NCBI GenBank assembly: GCA_046719185.1
Contig: JBDNDK010000028.1
Coordinates: 1-18,725, forward strand
Direction of reading: 5' to 3'
DNA: 18,725 nucleotides
Source: JBDNDK01 sp046719185
GTDB taxonomy: Bacteria; Armatimonadota; UBA5829
The position numbers and the translations under genes were made by a program. The notes below the pieces were generated by a model. That model did no database searches. It had not been told where the DNA came from and was given only the letters and a program-made list of their open reading frames with translations. Every line of letters starts with the position of its first letter. Position 1 is the stretch's first letter. Of the stretch, positions 7,226 to 14,762 are shown piece after piece.

Positions 7226-7822
7226 ATGTCACTCATACCAATGGTTGTGGAGCAGAGTGCAAGAGGTGAGAGGTCTTATGATATATATTCCCGCCTTTTG
7301 AAAGATAGAATTATATTTTTAGGAACACCTATTGATGATGATATTGCAAATTTAGTTGTTGCTCAGATGTTGTTCCTTCAGAAGGAAGATCCAGATAGAG
7401 ATATTGAGCTATATATCAATAGTCCAGGTGGTTCAGTTATTGCTGGACTTGCAATATATGATACAATGCAGATTATCAAACCTGATGTTGCTACTACTTG
7501 TGTTGGACATGCAATGAGTATGGGAGCTGTATTGCTTGCTGGTGGAGCAAAAGGAAAAAGACTTGCTCTACCGAACTCTAGAATAATGATTCATCAGGGA
7601 AGTGCTGGTTTTAGAGGCACACCTTCTGATATTGATATTATGGCAAGAGAAATTTTACGATATAAGGATGTTTTGAGTGGAATAATTGCTAAACATACTG
7701 GCAAAGATGTGGAAAAAGTGAAAGCTGATATAGATAGAGATTATTATATGTCTCCTGAAGATGCCATTGAATATGGTATTATAGACAAAACTTTAACGGG
7801 AGTTTTGGAAGAAACTAAATAA
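7226..7822 (+). CDS. clpP: ATP-dependent Clp protease proteolytic subunit
   Basis: ClpP forms the 14-subunit proteolytic chamber fed by ClpX. The 198 residues show the Ser-His-Asp triad: S98 in GHAMSMGA, H123 in MIHQ, and D172 in RDYYMSPEDA. The oxyanion segment NSPGGSV (65-71) is intact. The N-terminus MSLIPMVVEQSARGERSYDIYSRLLKDR is the usual propeptide and axial-loop region. ATG at 7226 follows AAAGGAG (7209-7215) by 10 nt. An in-frame TTG at 7196 would precede this ribosome-binding site and is rejected. The neighbour clpX supplies its unfoldase partner. Confidence 0.97.
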   Translation: MSLIPMVVEQSARGERSYDIYSRLLKDRIIFLGTPIDDDIANLVVAQMLFLQKEDPDRDIELYINSPGGSVIAGLAIYDTMQIIKPDVATTCVGHAMSMGAVLLAGGAKGKRLALPNSRIMIHQGSAGFRGTPSDIDIMAREILRYKDVLSGIIAKHTGKDVEKVKADIDRDYYMSPEDAIEYGIIDKTLTGVLEETK

Positions 7823-7865
7823 GAGTTAGTTGGTTCTGTGCTTGAGCATGGAATAATTGTATTGT

Positions 7866-7880
7866 CTGTAAAATATACAG
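7866..7880 (+). promoter_or_regulatory. Small hairpin in the clpP-clpX spacer
   Basis: CTGTA and TACAG form a 5-bp stem with a 5-nt loop. It is short and may be incidental; it precedes a stronger hairpin at 7889-7911. Confidence 0.25.
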
Positions 7881-7888
7881 AATGAATC

Positions 7889-7911
7889 TGGACTGAGAAT
7901 AATCCAGTCCA
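7889..7911 (+). promoter_or_regulatory. Hairpin just upstream of the clpX ribosome-binding site
   Basis: TGGACTG (7889-7895) pairs perfectly with CAGTCCA (7905-7911) around a 9-nt loop. It ends 1 nt before AGGAGGG (7913-7919). There is no T-run, so it is not a standard terminator; it could affect clpX translation or mRNA stability. Confidence 0.45.
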
Positions 7912-7927
7912 TAGGAGGGTTACTAAC

Positions 7928-9190
7928 TTGCCCAAGATTGGTTATGACAGAGCTGGAGAAAGATGTGCTCTTTGTGGAAAAAGTAGAGAGCATGTAAAAA
8001 AGCTTCTTGTAGGAGTTTATGGTGGTGTCTGCACAGAGTGTATTGAACTTTGCAATGACATTATGAAAGGTGATGAGAAAAAGCCTGATGAGTTGAATAT
8101 GGCTGACTCTATACCTAAACCTAAAGAAATATACCGAATTCTCAGTCAATATGTTATTGGACAAGAAAGAGCAAAAAGATCACTATCTGTTGCTGTTTAT
8201 AATCACTACAAGAGAATCAACAATGATTGCAAAGATGTTGAATTGCAGAAATCTAATATCCTACTTTTAGGACCTACAGGATCTGGCAAAACTCTTCTAG
8301 CTCAAACATTAGCAAAAATTCTAAATGTTCCTTTTGCAATAGCTGATGCAACATCTCTTACTGAAGCTGGATATGTTGGTGAAGATGTAGAAAATATTCT
8401 TCTAAAACTTCTTCAAGCTGCTGATAATGGAGACAGTTTGCAAAATACTATAAAAAGAGCACAAACTGGAATTGTCTATATTGATGAAATTGACAAAATA
8501 ACTAGAAAATCTGAAAATCCATCAATCACTAGAGATGTTTCTGGTGAAGGAGTTCAGCAGGCACTTCTCAAAATTATTGAAGGCACAGTTGCAAATGTTC
8601 CTCCACAGGGTGGAAGAAAACATCCGCAGCAGGAATATGTTGCAATTGATACTACAAATATATTGTTTATTTGTGGTGGTGCATTTGATGGTCTCGAAGA
8701 TGTGATTTCAAGAAGAGTTACTGATAGAAATATGGGCTTTAGGGCAACTGAAAGTTCTGCAACTTCCAAAAATGAAGATTTGCTTGCAAAAGTTTTACCT
8801 GAAGACCTTTTGAAATTTGGGCTTATTCCTGAATTTATTGGAAGACTTCCTGTGGTTGCAACTCTTACTAGTCTTGATCAAGATGCACTAGTTAAAATAT
8901 TAACTGAACCTAAGAATGCATTAATTAAGCAATATCAAAAATTCTTTGAGTATGATGGAGTTGAGCTTAGTTTTACACCGGAGGCACTTAATGCAATTGC
9001 TGAGGAAGCACTAAAAAGAGGAATGGGTGCTAGGGCATTGAGAGCAATAATAGAAGAGACTATGCTCAATATTATGTATGAAATACCTTCAAATGAAAAT
9101 GTAAAAAAATGTATTATTACTGAAGAAACTATTAGAAACAAAAAAGATCCTACAATTGTAACTGCTGATGAGGTAAAACAAGCATCTTAA
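7928..9190 (+). CDS. clpX: ATP-dependent Clp protease ATP-binding subunit ClpX (TTG start)
   Basis: ClpX is a hexameric AAA+ unfoldase that delivers proteins to ClpP. The 420 residues show an N-terminal C4 zinc domain (C13, C16, C35, C38), Walker A GPTGSGKT (115-122), pore loop GYVG (149-152 region), Walker B IVYIDE (182-187), RKH (230-232), and sensor-2 GARALR (368-372 region). The ClpP-docking tripeptide is MGF (269-271), where E. coli has IGF. The start is TTG at 7928: AGGAGGG lies 8 nt upstream, and the next ATG would remove the zinc domain. The stop is followed 1 nt later by the lon start, so lon is probably translationally coupled. Confidence 0.97.
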   Translation: MPKIGYDRAGERCALCGKSREHVKKLLVGVYGGVCTECIELCNDIMKGDEKKPDELNMADSIPKPKEIYRILSQYVIGQERAKRSLSVAVYNHYKRINNDCKDVELQKSNILLLGPTGSGKTLLAQTLAKILNVPFAIADATSLTEAGYVGEDVENILLKLLQAADNGDSLQNTIKRAQTGIVYIDEIDKITRKSENPSITRDVSGEGVQQALLKIIEGTVANVPPQGGRKHPQQEYVAIDTTNILFICGGAFDGLEDVISRRVTDRNMGFRATESSATSKNEDLLAKVLPEDLLKFGLIPEFIGRLPVVATLTSLDQDALVKILTEPKNALIKQYQKFFEYDGVELSFTPEALNAIAEEALKRGMGARALRAIIEETMLNIMYEIPSNENVKKCIITEETIRNKKDPTIVTADEVKQAS

Positions 9191-9191
9191 A

Positions 9192-11588
9192 ATGACCAAT
9201 TCTATAAAAAAAAATTATGATGATTTAAATCTCTCAAAGGAAGTTAATGAAGCTCCTGTGAGATTACCTAGAACTTTATCGGTGTTGCCAGTAAGGGACA
9301 CCGTTTATTTTCCTCATATGCTTTTTCCTTTGTTTGTTGGTAGGGAAAAGTCTGTTAAGGCATTAGATTATTCAATAGAAAAACATAGATATATTTGTCT
9401 TGTTGCTCAAAAGGAAGTATCTATTGAAGATCCTGAACCTGAGGATTTATATGATATTGGTATAATTGCAGAAGTTATGCAGGTTCTTAGAGTTCCTGAT
9501 GGTACTGTTAGAGTAACTCTTGAAGGTATTCAAAGAGTCAAGATATCTGATTATATATCTACAGAGCCTTTCTTTAAAGCAAAAATAAAATTGCTCAAAT
9601 CCAGCACTGCAAAGACTGCAAGAGTTGAAGCCTTGATGAGAAGTGTTGTAACACTTTTTGATAGGCTTGTCCAAAGCCAAGGTGGTCAATCTGCTAGACC
9701 AATACCGCCTGAGCTTATTATGAATGTTTTGAGCATTGATGATCCAAGTAAACTTTCAGATACTATAATTCCAAATTTGCCTCTTAGGATTGATGAGAAG
9801 CAGTCTTTCCTTGAGACTATAGACACATCAAAAAGACTTGAAAATCTCAATTTGATTATGCAAAAAGAAATTGAGGTTTTAGATATTCAGAGAAATATAC
9901 GGGCAAGAGTAGAAAAAGAAGTAGGGGAGATGCAGAGAGAGTATCTTCTCAGAGAGCAATTAAAAGCTATACAAAATGAACTTGGTGAAAAAGATGGAAA
10001 GGCAAATGAGCTTGACCATTATAGAGAAAATATTCATAAAGCTGGTATGCCTGAGGAAGTTGCAGAGAAAGCATTAAAAGAGCTTGATAGGCTTGAAAAA
10101 ATGCCATATGCAGCACCAGAAGGTTCCGTGATTAGAAATTATCTTGATTGGCTTCTTTCTGTTCCTTGGAAAACAAGAAATAAAGAAAAACTAGATATAG
10201 ATAAAGCATCAGAAATACTAAATAATGAACATTATGGCTTAGAGCAGGTAAAAGATAGAATATTAGAATTTCTTGCTGTAAGAAAATTGAATAAATCCAC
10301 AAAAGGACCTATATTATGTTTTGCAGGACCACCTGGGGTTGGAAAAACCAGCTTGGGTAAATCTATTGCAAGTGCATTGGGTAGGAAATTTTATAGAATA
10401 TCTCTTGGTGGTGTAAGAGATGAGGCAGAAATTAGAGGGCACAGAAGAACCTATGTGGGTGCTTTGCCCGGTAGAATCATTCAAGGATTAAAGCAGGTTG
10501 GCACAAAAAATCCTGTGTTTATGCTTGATGAAGTAGATAAACTTGGTATGGATTTTAGGGGAGACCCATCATCTGCACTTTTAGAGGCATTGGATCCAGA
10601 ACAAAATAGCAGTTTTAGTGATCATTTTCTTGAAGTGCCTTTTGATTTAAGTGAAGTGATGTTTATTACCACAGCAAACTTTTTAGAAAATATTCCACCT
10701 GCTTTGAGAGACAGGATGGAAGTGATAAGATTTTCTGGATATACAGAAGAAGAGAAAATGGAGATTGCAAAGATCCATCTTTTGCCAAAGCAGATAAAAG
10801 ATAATGGCTTAAATGATTCTTTAATTAGATTCCAACCTAATGCAATTAAAAAAATTATTAGAGAATACACAAGAGAAGCTGGTGTGAGAAATCTTGAAAG
10901 GGAGCTCTCATCTATCTGCAGAAAAGTTGCAAAGTCTGTTGCAAGAGGTAATAAAAATTTATCTGTTATCACCGAAAAAGCTGTTGAAAAGCATTTGGGT
11001 GCACCTAGATTCAGGTATGGCAAGGCTGGTGAAAAAGATGAAGTAGCTGTAGCAACTGGTCTTGTATATACAGAGGCTGGTGGAGATACTGTTCCTATAG
11101 AAGTTGTAATAACACCCGGAGATAAGAACAGGCTCATCCTCACTGGCAGGTTGGGTGATGTGATGCAGGAATCTGCAAAAACAGCATTCACATATATCAG
11201 ATCAAGAGCAGACAAGCTAAAAATTGATCAGAAAGCAATATCATCTAATGATATACACATACATGTTCCAGAAGGTGCAACTCCAAAAGATGGACCATCT
11301 GCAGGTGTGACAATAGCCACTGCAATAGCTTCTGCATTCACTGGCAGAGCTATCAGAAAAGACATTGCAATGACTGGTGAGATAACTCTCAGGGGCAATG
11401 TGCTTCCTGTTGGTGGGATAAAAGAAAAAGTATTAGCAGCTCATAGGGCAGGGGTTTCTGAGGTGATACTTCCATCAGAAAATGAAAGCTCACTTGATGA
11501 CTTACCTGCAAATGTGAGAAAAGGAATCAAGTTCCATTTAGTTGACACAGCAGATCAAGTATTGGAAATTGCACTCTTAGGCAAATAG
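9192..11588 (+). CDS. lon: ATP-dependent protease La (Lon)
   Basis: Lon is a cytoplasmic AAA+ serine protease that removes damaged and short-lived regulatory proteins. The 798 residues are the usual LonA length. An N-terminal substrate-binding domain starts at LSVLPVRDTVYFPHMLFPLFVG (29-50). The coiled helical region (about 220-310) leads to Walker A GPPGVGKT (379-386), Walker B VFMLDE (442-447), and the protease domain with catalytic S703 (PKDGPSAGV) and K745 (GGIKEKVLAA). ATG 9192 is 1 nt after the clpX stop. The nearest GAGGT (9170-9174) is 17 nt away, so coupling to clpX probably matters. The first 25 residues are polar and poorly conserved-looking. A hairpin terminator follows. Confidence 0.97.
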   Translation: MTNSIKKNYDDLNLSKEVNEAPVRLPRTLSVLPVRDTVYFPHMLFPLFVGREKSVKALDYSIEKHRYICLVAQKEVSIEDPEPEDLYDIGIIAEVMQVLRVPDGTVRVTLEGIQRVKISDYISTEPFFKAKIKLLKSSTAKTARVEALMRSVVTLFDRLVQSQGGQSARPIPPELIMNVLSIDDPSKLSDTIIPNLPLRIDEKQSFLETIDTSKRLENLNLIMQKEIEVLDIQRNIRARVEKEVGEMQREYLLREQLKAIQNELGEKDGKANELDHYRENIHKAGMPEEVAEKALKELDRLEKMPYAAPEGSVIRNYLDWLLSVPWKTRNKEKLDIDKASEILNNEHYGLEQVKDRILEFLAVRKLNKSTKGPILCFAGPPGVGKTSLGKSIASALGRKFYRISLGGVRDEAEIRGHRRTYVGALPGRIIQGLKQVGTKNPVFMLDEVDKLGMDFRGDPSSALLEALDPEQNSSFSDHFLEVPFDLSEVMFITTANFLENIPPALRDRMEVIRFSGYTEEEKMEIAKIHLLPKQIKDNGLNDSLIRFQPNAIKKIIREYTREAGVRNLERELSSICRKVAKSVARGNKNLSVITEKAVEKHLGAPRFRYGKAGEKDEVAVATGLVYTEAGGDTVPIEVVITPGDKNRLILTGRLGDVMQESAKTAFTYIRSRADKLKIDQKAISSNDIHIHVPEGATPKDGPSAGVTIATAIASAFTGRAIRKDIAMTGEITLRGNVLPVGGIKEKVLAAHRAGVSEVILPSENESSLDDLPANVRKGIKFHLVDTADQVLEIALLGK

Positions 11589-11625
11589 CTGTCAATATAA
11601 AACGCAATGAGTGTTATAAAATCAC

Positions 11626-11668
11626 ATAACCTCTTGATGAAAAGTTCATAAGGGGTTATACTTTATTG
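11626..11668 (+). terminator. Long hairpin, probable terminator of the protease cluster
   Basis: ATAACCTCTT (11626-11635) pairs with AAGGGGTTAT (11650-11659), one G-U. ATGAA pairs with TTCAT inside around a 3-nt loop, with one bulged G at 11636. The following ACTTTATTGTATTT is only moderately T-rich, so termination efficiency is uncertain. Confidence 0.6.
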
Positions 11669-11718
11669 TATTTCATTAATATGAGCTATCTGCTATATTT
11701 ACTTCAAAATGCTTCAAT

Positions 11719-11795
11719 CGGGGAGTAGCGCAGCTTGGTAGCGCACCTGTATGGGGTGCAGGTGGTCGCAGGTTCAAATCCTGTCTCCCCGACCA
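11719..11795 (+). tRNA. tRNA-Pro(GGG)
   Basis: A 77-nt tRNA with encoded CCA. The acceptor CGGGGAG pairs with CTCCCCG and the discriminator is A. The anticodon stem CCTGT/GCAGG encloses GGG at 11753-11755. The T-arm is GCAGG-TTCAAAT-CCTGT. A weak TTCATT / 16 bp / TATATT promoter at 11672-11699 could drive it. Confidence 0.97.
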
Positions 11796-11849
11796 TTTAT
11801 CATTTGCTTCATATAATCATATATAATATAGACTGGTTATTGATTTTCA

Positions 11850-11878
11850 TTGACTTTAATTATATATTATTTTACTAT
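11850..11878 (+). promoter_or_regulatory. Promoter of the nucleotidyltransferase gene
   Basis: TTGACT (11850-11855), a 17-bp spacer and TACTAT (11873-11878) predict a start near 11885, about 30 nt before the ATG at 11914. Confidence 0.65.
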
Positions 11879-11913
11879 ATTAAAAGATTCCAAGTTATCA
11901 GAAGGAGACATAT

Positions 11914-12210
11914 ATGCTATCAATAGATGAAATAATAAAAATATTGAATGATAATAAGTCATATATTGCAAGCAAGTTTGGTATTAAAGAAATTGGAGTC
12001 TTTGGATCATATGTGAGAAATGAGCAAACAAAAGATAGTGATTTAGATGTATTAGTTGATTTTAATGATGGCTTCAAAACATTTGATAACTATATGGATT
12101 TAAAGTTTTATCTTGAAGAATTATTAAGTGTAAAAATAGATTTGGTATGTAAAACTTCAATAAAAATAAGGTTGAAGGAATATATACTCAATGAGGTCTT
12201 AAGTGTCTAA
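11914..12210 (+). CDS. MntA-like minimal nucleotidyltransferase, without HEPN partner
   Basis: This 98-residue protein belongs to the pol-beta-like minimal nucleotidyltransferase group. It shows the GSY motif (31-33) after a beta strand (IGVFGSY), the paired metal-binding aspartates D43 and D45 in SDLDVLVDF, and the third Asp D76 in KIDLV. The active site appears intact. In MntA-HepT type toxin-antitoxin pairs such a protein AMPylates and silences a HEPN RNase encoded next to it. Here no HEPN gene is present: tRNA-Pro lies upstream and the convergent pgeF begins 9 nt after its stop. ATG 11914 follows AAGGAG (11902-11907) by 6 nt. It may be a remnant antitoxin, act on a partner elsewhere, or have another target. 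Confidence 0.88.
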   Translation: MLSIDEIIKILNDNKSYIASKFGIKEIGVFGSYVRNEQTKDSDLDVLVDFNDGFKTFDNYMDLKFYLEELLSVKIDLVCKTSIKIRLKEYILNEVLSV

Positions 12211-12219
12211 AAAATATAA

Positions 12220-13029
12220 CTACTTCAACCCAAACCAAGCACTCATTCTTCCACAGTCGCCGTCTCTTCTGTAACTGAAGAATTCTGTTGAGTTGCAGCA
12301 GGTGCATTGTGAGCTTATAGATATATTATTCTCATCAATTCCTGCATTTATCAGCTGTAGTTTTACTGCAAGTTTTAGGTCTGCATAAAGAACTCTTTCT
12401 TGTCTTGTGATTATCTGCCTGTTGCCTTCCACTGCTTCAATCAATGATTCTGCAGTGTCTCTTCCCACTTCATAACAGCATACATCTATACAAGGACCAA
12501 CCGCTGCAATTAAAGTGTTTGGGAAACAATAAAAATTCTTTTCCATTGCATCAACTGTTTTTTGCACAATATTTTGAGCAATGCCTTTCCAACCAGCATG
12601 CACAAGTCCAATGGCTTTTTCTTCAGGTGCAAGCAGATATACAGGCACACAATCTGCAAAATGCAGAACCAACATCACACCAGATTTATTTGTAATCAAA
12701 GCATCACATTGAGGTATTGCTGTGCTGTGGTCTAATGCTCCACTTCCTGCATCATCAAAATCTACAACTTCCACATTATCAGAATGCACTTGTTCAGGCA
12801 CTATAATTTCCTCAGCCTTTACATCCAACACATCAGCAACAATTCTTCTGTTTCTCAGCACAGAATCAGTATCATCACAAGTTGCAAGTCCTGTGTTTAA
12901 TGAAGCAAATTCACCACCACTAACTCCACCCATTCTAGTGGTAAATAATTGTTTCACTAAACCAGTTTTTGTAAGGTTATTTGAAGTGTAATATATTAAT
13001 GTGTTATCTACTTTTTCCCATGTATTCAT
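12220..13029 (-). CDS. pgeF: PgeF/YfiH family laccase-domain protein (peptidoglycan editing factor)
   Basis: Members of this Cu-oxidase_4 (DUF152) family include E. coli PgeF (YfiH), which removes wrongly incorporated residues from peptidoglycan precursors, and purine nucleoside phosphorylase-like enzymes. The 269 residues carry the conserved metal-site residues H82 (EQVHSDNV), C127 (HFADCVPV) and H144 (GLVHAGWKG). TTRMGGVSGGEFASLN near 30-45 and the C-terminal CTCC plus FFSYRRDGDCGRMSAW are also family features. The start ATG (13027-13029) lies 2 nt beyond the stop of the radical SAM gene, so the two are probably one coupled operon. GGAG at 13043-13046 is rather distant (13 nt). Which of the reported activities applies cannot be decided here. 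Confidence 0.94.
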   Translation of the reverse strand: MNTWEKVDNTLIYYTSNNLTKTGLVKQLFTTRMGGVSGGEFASLNTGLATCDDTDSVLRNRRIVADVLDVKAEEIIVPEQVHSDNVEVVDFDDAGSGALDHSTAIPQCDALITNKSGVMLVLHFADCVPVYLLAPEEKAIGLVHAGWKGIAQNIVQKTVDAMEKNFYCFPNTLIAAVGPCIDVCCYEVGRDTAESLIEAVEGNRQIITRQERVLYADLKLAVKLQLINAGIDENNISISSQCTCCNSTEFFSYRRDGDCGRMSAWFGLK

Positions 13030-13031
13030 TA

Positions 13032-14711
13032 TTATTTACATGCTCCACATTTTTGACAATTATTAAAATCACATATGGATGTTATATGATTATTCATACT
13101 ATTGTTATATTCAATCCATAAATACTCAGTAAAAACACCAGAATTTATATGATTCCATGGTAATTGTGTATTATTGTCAATTTTTCTATATATATAATAA
13201 TTTATATCTATATTTGCTTCTCTAAATCCTTGAGCATAGTCATCATTATTTTTATATGCATATATAATTGCTTTTCCTAGTCTTCTATCACCTCTTGATA
13301 ACACTCCTTGAACAATAGATAATCTTGGGCTCTCACCTCCAAAATTAACTCCACCTATAGATGGCAGTTCCTTTTTCAGATATGCATATCTTTTTCTTAA
13401 AGTTTTTACCTGTTCCATTGGATGCCATTGAAATGGAGTATGAGGTTTTGGCACAAAACTGGATACAGACATATGTAGACCAGTGCTGACAGCATTTTTT
13501 TTGACTTTCTTAACTAATCTTACTATTTCCTCAACATCCTCATTTGTTTCAAAAGGCAATCCAATCATAAAATACATTTTTATGTTTGCTATTCCAGCAT
13601 TAACAGCAGATTTTACTGCAGATAATATATCTTCCTCTGTGGCTGGCTTGTTTATAATATTTCTAAGCCTTTGACTTCCTGCCTCTGGTGCAATGGTAAC
13701 TGTTTTTTGTCCACCATTTTTAAGCAATTTTGCAATTTCATCTGTAAGAGTTTCAAGTCTCATTGATGATATAGAAAAACTGCCATCAGAATTTATTATT
13801 TTTTCACATAAATCTTTACTACTGGAGTTATCATATACAGCAGCACCGACTAATCCATATCTTGAATTAGGCTTAATTTCAACATTTCTTGATCTTAGAG
13901 GTCTGTTTATAAATCCAGCTGCACAAAATCTGCATCCTCTTCCGCAACCTCTTCCAATCTCAATTAAATTTATCTCTCCAAATTCTGCCTCTTTTGTAAT
14001 TATGCAAGATGAATTAGGATATTTAGAAAGATTTTTAACAGTTGATTTGTTTATTATCTCAGGAGCACCATCAAGAGCTTTTATGCCTGTAAATATTCCA
14101 TCTTTGCTGTATTGAGGTTCATATAATGAAGGAACATAGACCCCTTCTATCTTTGAAAGTTCTCTCAATACTTCTTTTCTGTCTTTATCTTGATTAACAT
14201 ACAGTGAATTGTAAATTTGAGTGATACATTCTTCACCATCACCAATCACAATTGCATCAAAAAAATCAGCAACAGGTTCAGGGTTTATTGTAACAGCTGG
14301 TCCTCCTGCAATTACTATAGGATTATGAATTGTTCTTGCAGAAGATTTAAAGGGCACATTTCCCATGTCCAATATCTTTAGAATATTGGTATAATCAAGT
14401 TCAAAGTGAAGAGAAAATGCAATCACATCAAATTCATTTAATTTTGATGATGATTCCAGTGATGTAATTTCTGTTTTTGTGTTTTTGTATATACGAAGTT
14501 CATCAGCATCCGGTAGAAACACCCTCTCACAAGAGGCAATAGGCATGGAGTTTATCATCTCATAAATTATTTGATACCCAAGTGAAGACATACCTAACTT
14601 ATATGTGTTAGGATATACCAATGCTGTTCTTATTCCAACAGTAGATTGAGATATTCTACTTTGTTCTGAATCTAATTTTGATTTTAATTTTTGAAATAAA
14701 TATGGGTGCAT
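13032..14711 (-). CDS. Radical SAM protein with B12-binding-like N-terminus (TIGR03960 family)
   Basis: This 559-residue protein matches what I know of TIGR03960, a YgiQ-like radical SAM family of unknown reaction. The N-terminal third is a Rossmann-like domain: ALVYPNTYKLGMSSLGYQIIY (30-50), IVIAGGPAVTINPEPVADFFDAIVIGDGEE (132-161). The radical SAM core has the cluster motif C256-x3-C260-x2-C263 within GRGCGRGCRFCAAG. The extreme C-terminus has a second Cys cluster (CDFNNCQKCGAC), possibly for metal. In many bacteria this protein precedes a DUF2344 domain; none is seen here. No Shine-Dalgarno precedes ATG 14709-14711. A promoter-like pair upstream puts transcription initiation about at the start codon, which suggests a leaderless mRNA. 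Function is unknown. Confidence 0.9.
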   Translation of the reverse strand: MHPYLFQKLKSKLDSEQSRISQSTVGIRTALVYPNTYKLGMSSLGYQIIYEMINSMPIASCERVFLPDADELRIYKNTKTEITSLESSSKLNEFDVIAFSLHFELDYTNILKILDMGNVPFKSSARTIHNPIVIAGGPAVTINPEPVADFFDAIVIGDGEECITQIYNSLYVNQDKDRKEVLRELSKIEGVYVPSLYEPQYSKDGIFTGIKALDGAPEIINKSTVKNLSKYPNSSCIITKEAEFGEINLIEIGRGCGRGCRFCAAGFINRPLRSRNVEIKPNSRYGLVGAAVYDNSSSKDLCEKIINSDGSFSISSMRLETLTDEIAKLLKNGGQKTVTIAPEAGSQRLRNIINKPATEEDILSAVKSAVNAGIANIKMYFMIGLPFETNEDVEEIVRLVKKVKKNAVSTGLHMSVSSFVPKPHTPFQWHPMEQVKTLRKRYAYLKKELPSIGGVNFGGESPRLSIVQGVLSRGDRRLGKAIIYAYKNNDDYAQGFREANIDINYYIYRKIDNNTQLPWNHINSGVFTEYLWIEYNNSMNNHITSICDFNNCQKCGACK

Positions 14712-14717
14712 TAATTA

Positions 14718-14746
14718 ATGGTACTCAAATAGGCAATCTTTTGCAA
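14718..14746 (-). promoter_or_regulatory. Candidate promoter giving a leaderless radical SAM transcript
   Basis: On the minus strand TTGCAA (14741-14746), a 17-bp spacer and TACCAT (14718-14723) match the sigma70 consensus at 4 of 6 bases each. Initiation 6-7 nt downstream falls on or beside the ATG at 14711. Confidence 0.45.
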
Positions 14747-14762
14747 TATAAAGGTGAATATA

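Noticed and set aside
10622..11215. 197-codon antisense frame within lon
   Set aside because: Its opposite strand encodes the conserved Lon ATPase and protease domains; it has no family features of its own.
11735..11926. 63-codon frame across tRNA-Pro
   Set aside because: It begins inside the tRNA and ends within the nucleotidyltransferase start.
13693..14115. 140-codon antisense frame within the radical SAM gene
   Set aside because: Shadow of a conserved coding region on the other strand.
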